Origin: Tetrapyrgos nigripes
Taxonomy: Eukaryota > Basidiomycota > Agaricomycetes > Agaricales > Campanellaceae
Length of the DNA stretch: 64,000 bases
NCBI GenBank assembly: GCA_013368315.1
Contig: JAACJM010000230.1
Coordinates: forward strand, 1 to 64,000
Direction of reading: 5' to 3'
The translations under genes and the position numbers were made by a program. Below, piece by piece: positions 56,176 to 64,000 of this stretch (the first letter of the stretch is position 1; every line of letters starts with the position of its first letter). The notes under the pieces are model-generated. The model saw only the letters and a program-made list of their open reading frames with translations. It searched no databases and was not told where the DNA came from.

Positions 56176-58437
56176 TTACAACACAACAGGACGAGCATTA
56201 ACCTCCACCATAACTTCATCCCTCGCTTGCTGTATAAGTGCTTCCGCGTCCTGGAACCTAGGAATCGTATTGAACTTGAACGGTGGCGGTCTCCTGGCAG
56301 TGGCAATACAAAGAAAGAGTTGTCAGTTCCAATTACATGCATCTTTCGACAGATGCAACAAAAAATTAAAGAATCAAAGAACTGAAGAAATTCCATCAGA
56401 CTTACATGACGAACCCATTCATCACTTTGGAATTCGCATCCGGCTTCAAAAGGTTTCCATGCTCATCCTTGGAGGGCTCCAGTCGCATCGTCCAGAGGAG
56501 AGTCGCCATATTGATGAATAGAGAGTTGTTGGTAACGTGACGTCCGGCACAGATTCTGATTGACACGAAAGTTGGGTATGAATGCTCAGAGAGAAAGAGA
56601 TTTGCAGTTAGAAAGCCCACCTATGGCCGAAACCAAATGCAAAATGACCATGGGCTTCACTCCCAGGCTCTTTCAGATTACCGTGTTCATCGAGGTGTCT
56701 TTCAGGGCGGAAGTCGTCTGCGTCTGCGCCCCAGACATCGGGGTCGTGGTTGATTGACCTACAGGAAAAATTAGTACCTTGAGTGATCACAAGGCATCAA
56801 GATTACGCATACCAGATATTCGAAATATAGATAGTCCCTTTGGGTATGAAGTAACCCTCATAATAATCATCCTACATAAAAGGACTCATGAGATCTTCTT
56901 CATCCCGAAGGTACCCGTGAATGATTACTCACTTCGCTCAAGATATGAGGCAGTCCAGCTGGAGTCGAAGGCCTCCATCTCAATATCTATCGATGGCGCT
57001 CAATTGAAACGAACGGAGATCTCGCAACAAAAGGACGTACTTCCTTGACCATCGCCCGAATATATGGAAGCTGTTGAGCGTCCGAGAATGATGGAAGTCG
57101 AGAACGTCCACAACTTTGTCCAATTCTTCCTGAGCATGTTGCTGGACTTCTGGATGCAATATCATGGCGTAGATAAACCACATCATGGCACTTGCCGTCT
57201 TAAGGCACATAGAATCAGACGTCAAATCAGAGAGATAGATCAGGGGATACTGGACACTCACAGTTTCCTGTCCAGCACCGCTGTGAACGGAGGTACGGTA
57301 GTAAGAACTTACTATCAGAAGCGCTAGACATCGTGGCCACTCACTATAGAGTTCCGGCAAGCCATGCACACTCGCGATCTGATAGTCTATTCCGTGACTG
57401 ATTTTCTGATAAAGAGACACAGAAACTAGGGCGCTGTTCATGGCCGGTAGCCTAGTAAACGGGCCGGTGTCAGTTTGTCAGAAGAAGTCAGGTTAGTCGT
57501 ATGAAGTACTCACGACTTTATCTTTGATCGCAGTAAACATCACCTCAAACTTCAAAGTAAATTTTTTGAACTCTTGTTCTGCGTCTCGCTTCCATTTCGA
57601 TAACCATCGAGGCAGATTCTCGAGCATGGGAAGACTATCCACCAAGTAAGCACCCGGTACACCGACTCTGGCAATGCACTCGATGAAGGTGTTCATGAAG
57701 ACGACTGCAGGAGTGTCAAGCGAAAGAATTGGAGGAAGATCATAGACCATGGAAAGCATCACAGAGGATGTCGTTCTGAGGGGGGAAAATATGAATTTGG
57801 ACAGAAAGGCACCGGCAGAAGAACTGACCTTTCAAGCTGGGAAACCCATTTATCCGAATTTGCGAGTAAGCCATGAGCTAGAATGGTACTTTCTGCGGCT
57901 TGAGTAGCATGATATTTGCTCGAGTTCTTGTATCCCAGCGCGTAATCGGCAGCATGTCGCATCCTCCGCCATCTAACTCGGTGGCGGTTAGTTTTGACAG
58001 CGCAGGGCCAAGTATTGACACCCACTACATACCTGTCTCCGTGATGCATAAAACCAACATTCATGTCGCCAGTAGACTCCTCCGCCACAATGAGACGTGG
58101 CCGATCCGCACTCTTGGATGCTCGATGTTCGAGTATCTCAATCGCGACCTTTCTCGAACCGAGCACAACGATTGGCTGACCAGCGACGTTGACATAGATT
58201 ATAGGGCCTGTAGAGTGGTGAGGTTAGTGTTGCAGCCTGAACGGAGCCTGATGACGGACCATAGATATTCTTCCACTTTGCAAACGTCTCAAATGACTTC
58301 TTGGTATCAAGCTGAAAGAGATTGCCAAGAATAGGGATTCCACGGGGACCTGGAGGATAGCGGACCTTGTTCCTTTTGCTGAAGCCATACAGCGTCACCA
58401 AGAATACTGCTATAGACGCAAATAGCTGCCAAGGCAT
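56176..58437 (-). CDS. Cytochrome P450 monooxygenase
   Basis: Microsomal haem-thiolate enzyme using O2 and P450 reductase; substrate unknown. The N-terminal anchor is MPWQLFASIAVFLVTLYGFS, then YPPGPRGIPILGNLFQLDT. The C-helix is WRRMRHAADYA. The I-helix motif AGQET-TASAMMWFIYAMI is split by a phase-0 intron (GTGAGT...CTTAAG). ExxR is in MVKE-ILRWRPSTPAGLPHIL, again across an intron. PERF is DFRPERHLDEHG, and the haem loop FGFGHR-ICAGRHV fits FxxGxRxCxG with its cysteine. The last exon reads RPPPFKFNTIPRFQDAEALI and ends ARPVVL with TAA at 56176. All key motifs are present, so I take it as functional. The style matches the large basidiomycete-specific P450 clans. ATG 58437 is the first, since the in-frame codon at 58449 is TTG. 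Confidence 0.9.
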
Positions 58438-59759
58438 GTTGCTGGTCAATGATGGATGGGAAGTGATAGAGAAGGATGGCTCTCACGAGCACTTGAAGCA
58501 GCAGTACATTTTAAAGGGATTAGGACCGAACTGTCAGGTCAAAATGGCGATCTTGACAATGCCCTGAGAAGGCCAACGGACCGCCGATATTGAGCCGCTG
58601 AACATTAGGTCTAAGACTTTTAGTTTTGAGTAACGGGATCACACCCAACGTATCATGCGATGTCTATTTTTCCCCGGGACATCATACGGATGGTAGGAAG
58701 TCAATAGGAAGTACTGAGATGTAGATATGATTGATATTAGGGTGAAGAAGCTTCACTTAATTTTGGTCCCGCGTCCGGCGTCGAGATCAGCTATCCCAGG
58801 GTCCAATCAGGTGATTGACCACTGGTCCCATATACTATTCGTGACCTAGAAGTGGAAGAAAAAATGTCGATGAATTAAAACTTTCGCAAATCAGGGATGT
58901 GGATACAAGCTGTGGAGGGCTGACGAGGGACGTTTTGTGACAGCGTATTGGCGGGGAAGCGGAAGATGTCACAGGTCTTTCACAAAAGCAGGCGCCGAGC
59001 GGAGTTTGAAGCAACTTTTCTATCACTTCCACCTCGTTTGCTGCGTAAAAAGGCACAATACTCAAATTTTGGCCCGGGAAAAGGCTGGATACGAATAAAA
59101 TCAGCCGTAGGGACCACCATATTGAGTTTCACAAAAAATTTTGACGGGATAGCTTATGCGAAAGCCTTTCACTTCTGTCACGCTCGCGGAAATGCACTTG
59201 GTCGTCGTTTTCAGCCCATGGCAAACGTCTCAGTGCAAACCTGGTAAATTTGGTTACATAGGAATGTAGGTAATATGTGAAAGTATCTATTATTCAATTT
59301 TTATGAAGGGAGATGGGGGAGGAATAAAGATATGGACAGATTTCTTCGGAATCTTCCACTTCTAGGGCCTGGCACTGTGTCACTTCTAGGTCACGAATAG
59401 TATCCATGTCCAACAAAGCGTTGACAGACACTAGCTGTAGTGTGCATATTACCAGAACTGAAGCTTGAAGTTTGCTACAATGAAATAATCAAGATACCCG
59501 AGCCTATTTACAACCTATGTACATACTAGTACTTATGATGAGGAGAATTATACTGTTACAAGCTTATTGAATGATACAAGGAGTTAAGGAATGTGAGTAG
59601 CTAGTATGATAGTCCGTCTGCTACCAGGTGAGTAGTATGTATTGTAAAGGTCATTCGAGTCGTAAAATACTAAGCGTTGAAAGTTTTGAATGCATTACTG
59701 TCCTTTCGACCGGGACCGTCATGAAGTTTCGGGTTTGCGTAGTCATCATCGCCTTGGCT
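58438..59759. other. Intergenic, ~1.3 kb
   Basis: Upstream flank of the P450 gene and downstream flank of the next gene. Two small frames at 58835-59247 overlap on opposite strands and are not supported. The short sequence CACTTCTAGG occurs twice at about 59356-59392. Confidence 0.45.
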
Positions 59760-60401
59760 CTAAATGTCCTCCTTCGCGACCAAAGCATTCTCTTTCATCT
59801 TGTGCATAACCATCAGGTTATCCTTCTCGCACTCTGCCCACAGCTCTGCTGCCCTCTGATATGCCTTGAATATCCTATCCTGTCTCTCCTTATTCTTCCT
59901 GTCCTTCTCTTTAGGTTCCGAAGGCTCTCGCTTGTGAACTACAATCCTCAAGCTACGAAAAGGCACAGCTGCAAGCTGCTTGAAACCCAACCGCCCCTTG
60001 GCCTTAACATTAGCAAGAAACCTTTTGTCCAAGGTAGGAAGTGGAGGTAGGTCGGTCTCAGGAGAGTTTGAGAAAAAGAGAGGACGTCTCGAGGAGCTAG
60101 AGTCATCGGTGCTCGCCCTGGGAGCACGAAACGCTGAAGGAGCTGGTGATGCAGATCGGGAATGGTGAAAGTGAGAAGCGACAGTCGAACGATCAAAGAG
60201 GGAAGCGTCGTCAACGGAACGAGGTGGAAGAGGACGAAGGATAGCGAATGAAGAAGGGGAGGGAGTGTCTGCGGTGTTCGGTCTTCTGGGAGTTTTGACT
60301 CGAGGACGAGGAGTGGCGAGGGAAATCCCGGAGGTAGGGACGAGCCTGGGGTTGGAGAATGCAGGTGCTAGCTCAGATGTAGAACGATGTGTGGCAATCA
60401 T
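59760..60401 (-). CDS. Hypothetical basic protein, 213 aa
   Basis: A single open exon. The first ATG at 60401 (MIATHRSTSELAPAFSNPRL) is chosen, because the frame's more upstream start would be TTG. A CCAG just before the ATG leaves open a short 5' exon. The first 130 residues are Ser/Pro/Arg-rich and probably disordered. The C-terminal 60 are charged and helical (SEPKEKDRKNKERQDRIFKA, AAELWAECEKDNLMVMHK), perhaps a coiled coil. No domain recognised. It lies tail-to-tail with nothing close and shares orientation with NOP56. Confidence 0.6.
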   Translation of the reverse strand: MIATHRSTSELAPAFSNPRLVPTSGISLATPRPRVKTPRRPNTADTPSPSSFAILRPLPPRSVDDASLFDRSTVASHFHHSRSASPAPSAFRAPRASTDDSSSSRRPLFFSNSPETDLPPLPTLDKRFLANVKAKGRLGFKQLAAVPFRSLRIVVHKREPSEPKEKDRKNKERQDRIFKAYQRAAELWAECEKDNLMVMHKMKENALVAKEDI

Positions 60402-60989
60402 TCTGGAATTAGGGTGTGATGTGGACGTAGTTGCTTTCAAAGCAAGGCTGCTAGCGCTGGGTGGTGGGTCGTGAAAGAATCTGCTGAAATGAGCGTGAAA
60501 GGTGTGATATTAGGTGTTGTGAAAAAAGAAAAGCAAGGAAATTTGCAGTCATCGTGAGCATCGCTTGGTTCTTATACTTCGCTTGCGAGATGAAACATTG
60601 GTAGCGAACAGCAATGCGGACCTAGCGAACAGAAATGTATGATCGGGTACCGTGCTTGTGCGCGGTTGAAAAACTCCGCCTCGATCAGTGACAGAGGTGT
60701 TTCAATTTTGCCTGTCTATCCCAAGTGACGATGAAACGTTGCAGCTCGACGACAAATTATCAGTTTGTGAAAACAAGCACTCATAAGACGTTGAGAGAGG
60801 CCGCCGAAAGTCTGAACTAGGAACATTGCGCAAGGCCCAAAAGTTAGGAACGACACGTTAAGAGACGCAAAAAAGTCTGCAACAGGAATATTGCGCGAGG
60901 CCCAAAAGTTAGGAACAAATATAAGATACAGATAACACGCAAAGATAGATGAAGGAGAGCGAAGGAGTAAGGGAGAGAATCATATCTGA
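60402..60989. other. Intergenic between hypothetical gene and NOP56
   Basis: Promoter side of the 59760-60401 gene and 3' flank of NOP56. It contains the two-copy repeat at 60810-60916. Confidence 0.5.
60810..60916. repeat. Two-copy 42-bp direct repeat
   Basis: Copies at 60810-60851 and 60875-60916 share AAGGCCCAAAAGTTAGGAAC or the one-base variant GAGGCCCAAAAGTTAGGAAC. They differ at a few positions and are spaced 65 bases apart. Confidence 0.8.
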
Positions 60990-62839
60990 TTACTCTTTAC
61001 TCTTCTTTTTCTCTTTTTTCTCCTTCTTCTCCTTCTTCTTCTTTTTGCCCTCCTGAAAAATGGAGTCAGTGCACTGAAACGATTTGGAAGAGAAATGAGT
61101 ACTCACATCCCCGTCCGCGGCCTCTGCAGCTTCAGCCTTCGCCTTCGCCTTCTTCTCCTTCTTCAATGCCTTTTTCTCCTCCTTCGACAGCTTCACCTTC
61201 TTCGGACTAGGCTCCTCTTCCTCTTCTCCATCCACATCCATAGCATCACTCTTCCTCTTCTTCTTCTTATCCTTCTTCTCCTTCTTCGGCGAAGGCTCCA
61301 GCGTCGTGAAAGCAGGCTCTGCGTCACCATCGGCCATATCCACATCCTCGTCTTCGTCGTCACCATCATCGTCCATACCCAATTCTTCCAGCACTTTGCG
61401 GATAGCCTCGGCGTTCTTGGACGGTGGGGCACCAGTCTCGAAGAAATTGAGGCGTTCCTCGACTTGTGCTCGGAGAGCTTCACCAAATTTGGGGGTAGGG
61501 GTTTCTGGCAGCAGTTATATGCAATTAGGGCAGACGAGAAAAAGCGTAAAAAGAGAAGCATACCGGAAAAAACAGTCTATCCGTGAGGCAATTGAACATT
61601 TGTTAGCGAGGAAACGAGAGATACGGCCTTTGTACTTGGGTCCAGCACGGCCAATGAAGGATGAGTGGTACAGCAGACCATACTGAGAGATAGATACGGT
61701 CAGTGCATTAAAGGGACCTAGAGAGAAATGGTGCTAACCTTTGGCGTATTACCCTTTGTCTTCAATGCCCTGAATAAGGCCTTCTCGGCACCCAGAATCT
61801 GCACCGTACTGGCAGGGTACTTGCTGAGATTCGTCAAGCTACCAGCGTGACTGATGAGCCGCGCGCCAATTCGCTCTCCGAGCAAGGCAGTGAGACTGGG
61901 TGCAACCTGGTTCATCTTTTCCGTCAGATACGACACCAGCGACTTGCGATATTCCGCTAACGATACCACCCGCGAAGCGAATGAGTTGATGTTGAGCATG
62001 TCGATTTCTGATAGCGATGAGCCCATGGACCCTCGTGCTGCGTCGAGAATGTTTTGGGCGGTAGTCGCGTTGTCGTCGAGAATAGCTTCCAGTTCTGGTA
62101 GCTTCTCCTCGTCAAGGGCGTCCTTGTCGCCAATGAACTGCGCACAACGAGCATATTGATAGTTGTCGGGGACGAGCTTGACAAGCTCTGGGAAGTGATA
62201 GCCGTACCATTCGCGTATACGCATGGAAAAGAGATTGACGTCCTTGTCGAGTTGGTCGAGGAGAGCAATGGCTTGGATGATCATATTGTCGACACGGTTG
62301 ACGTTAAACTTTAGTTTGGCACGGGAGTAGGAGTGTCCTAGACCGAGCTGGGCCTTGGTGAGGTCGTCGTCTTGAAGACCCTTGAGAAGTTTTCCGGCGT
62401 GTAGACGGATGCCTCGGATGATATTTTGTGCTTTTTCCGAGGCCTCACATTGGACACCGGTAGCATCCTTGATGTTTCCACCAAGCGTGCTGTCGGAAAC
62501 AGCGAGACAAATGTTCGACTTTTTGGAGGGTTTGGAAAGGTTGAGTTCGATGAGGGATTGTAGGTGTTCATTGACAAGTCCTGTCCAGTAAAATTTAGAA
62601 AAACAAATAAAAATATAAGATAGCTACACACCTTCCGAGATGTCATTTGCATTTTCCAGAGCATGAGCAGCAGACTTGAAGGGCGAAAAGCTCATTAATG
62701 TGACCATTTTCCCGAACTTGGACAAGTCCTTTATTGAGTCCTGGGCTGCCTGGGTATGGGCCCCAATGTCCTCGGTGAGCTTGACCTCAAAGATGGCATA
62801 GCCTGAAGAGGATTCGAGGAGGGCATGGGTTATCGACAT
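60990..62839 (-). CDS. NOP56: Box C/D snoRNP core protein Nop56
   Basis: Nop56 pairs with Nop58, fibrillarin and Snu13 to build box C/D snoRNPs that guide rRNA 2'-O-methylation in the nucleolus. Start ATG 62839, [20 protein letters not shown]; the Nop5 N-terminal domain includes [11 protein letters not shown]. After an intron come the coiled-coil region and the highly conserved Nop domain: [115 protein letters not shown]. Then [20 protein letters not shown] and [10 protein letters not shown]. The C-terminal tail is acidic, then Lys-rich ([18 protein letters not shown]) across a last 54-nt intron. The HSSFIGRA and GNTPKYGL forms favour Nop56 over Nop58. There are five or so introns; none is long enough to suggest a hosted snoRNA. 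Intact. Confidence 0.95.
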
Positions 62840-64000
62840 CGTAGACGGCCTGCTCGTCGACACGGGCGACGTTGGGGACAAAAAAATTTCCTTTTTTCCC
62901 ACGCACAATCCTCCTTGATTAGTAATATTCTAGACGCAGCCACAAGCGCGTCCTTGTTTTGACTCTTTCCTTAGGCTTTAATATTGACTGTCAATGACAT
63001 GAATCCTGTTCTTCTCGTTCTTGGTGTATTCGAGTTGACTTGCTAGCGGCAGGCATTCCTAGTCATTGTCAAAAATAATTGCCAAGCTGCAAACTGAGTC
63101 TCCAAAGTATACAGGTGTTATATATGGCGCTGACAGCTTCGAGTCATGACTCCAACATGACTCAAACCACGACTCCGGTTGCGCAGCTAGTACCAAGATT
63201 GGCAGCCAACCCTCTTTCACAATCATCTTATATATGGCTTGTAGCTGACAGTAATGCTTCGCCGATTTGGGTGAGCTATCCATATATTGTAATGTGAGTA
63301 CTTGCTGATCTTCGTCTTCGTTTTCGGCAAGTTTGGTTGCGGTGGCGGTTTATCTCCGTTGTGGAGAACCTCTACATGTTTTCCGAGAAGCTCGCCGCTA
63401 AGAAGTCTTGAGCCTAATGTCCATCCCATGACCACTGGTTGACCACCACGCCAACCTTATCTTCTCAACCTACTTCAAGCGATCATTTCCTAAATTGTCA
63501 AATTCCACCCTGTTCCTCCAGCCTTTTGCTGAACGGCTCTCAAGAAGATGTTCGATCATGTTTTGCTAGTCCGTCAAGCGTTCTTATGTTAGAGGCCTTT
63601 GACTTCGATCTCCTGGAGAAGCCGTATGTGTGTCACAAATCTGTCCTGAATCTCCCCAAGTTCATTCTTGTTCTCTCTAGAAACGCCTCGGATGGTCGCC
63701 TGTATGCTTTGGGTCAAAGAGGGTTAAAGTTGTCCCATCATCTGGTTCACGTCTGGCCTTCAAGTGGCATCTACTTGGTCCGAGTCGGCGTTGGTAGTAG
63801 TTCGCGGTGAATGAAAAATTGAGCTATGAGCTCAGAGTCCTTCTGATGGTCTGTGTGTATCTTTATTGCGACACTCCTCGTTCCAGACCTTATACTCCAG
63901 CAGAGTCCGTCTTCCTGGTCAACTACTGCCACAAACGTGAAAGATTATCGAAGTGGACGCTAACAATGACCATATCCCCTTTCACTCTCATCAGATGATG
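62840..64000. other. Right-edge region, no firm gene
   Basis: The NOP56 promoter lies at the left. A possible first exon (ATG in the 63079-63297 frame, with SYIWLVADSNASPIWVSYPY and a GTGAGT just after) and a 123-codon frame at 63439-63810 (+) may belong to a gene that continues off-window. Neither has domain support. Confidence 0.35.

Noticed and set aside
63439..63810. 123-codon plus-strand frame at the right edge
   Set aside because: Partly protein-like, but no domain, no clear splice partners and close to the window edge; kept only as a remark.
1..64000. tRNA, rRNA and CRISPR elements
   Set aside because: I looked for tRNA-like T-loop sequences (GGTTCGA-type), rRNA blocks and regular repeat-spacer arrays and found none convincing; a covariance-model scan could still find a tRNA I missed.

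Overview
The window looks like a chromosome piece from a filamentous basidiomycete, most likely an Agaricomycete. Genes are split by many 50-80 nt GT-AG introns. Several families typical of mushroom-forming fungi are present: BTB/POZ and F-box proteins, a small secreted cysteine-containing protein, a basidiomycete-type P450 and a DXD-type sugar-phosphatase. Two housekeeping genes are unmistakable: the anaphase-promoting complex cullin subunit APC2 (28.4-31.6 kb, +) and the box C/D snoRNP protein NOP56 (61.0-62.8 kb, -). I see no tRNA, rRNA or CRISPR array. The species cannot be named from the sequence.

Layout. 0-7.7 kb is transposon-dominated. A Ty1/copia element on the minus strand runs off the left edge; its gag-pol stays in one frame but carries six TGA stops. 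Beside it lies a short hAT-type element with an exact 8-bp target duplication, itself split by a second inverted-repeat element with a 6-bp duplication. 8.7-22.7 kb holds a coiled-coil hypothetical protein, two tandem paralogues of a Fus1-like membrane mucin with a C-terminal SH3 domain, an MFS sugar transporter with about 15 exons, and a HAD sugar/glycerol phosphatase with a large Ser-rich insertion. 22.8-28.4 kb is a gene-poor gap. 28.4-38.2 kb holds APC2, a broken F-box gene, a Ser/Gly/Asn-rich CsbD-like protein, an unknown protein and a BTB protein.

37.7-48.9 kb is a segmental duplication. The block 'start of a BTB gene, its upstream region, a small two-exon gene' occurs twice in direct orientation, and a third, more diverged copy of the small gene ends the series. 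The left copy has been hit by a 1.75-kb CACTA-like DNA transposon (3-bp duplication) and by a solo Copia LTR (5-bp duplication). The right copy preserves both empty sites, so the insertions can be read to the base. A secreted-protein gene sits between the two copies.

48.9-64 kb carries a BTB-like nuclear-type protein, a secreted GPI-type protein with one frameshift, an intact-looking cytochrome P450, a basic hypothetical protein and NOP56.

There is no obvious biosynthetic cluster; the genes look like ordinary unlinked functions. The main interest is transposon archaeology (nested and empty-site-resolved elements, CGA-to-TGA decay), the triplicated unknown small gene family, and the duplicated Fus1-like SH3 membrane proteins.
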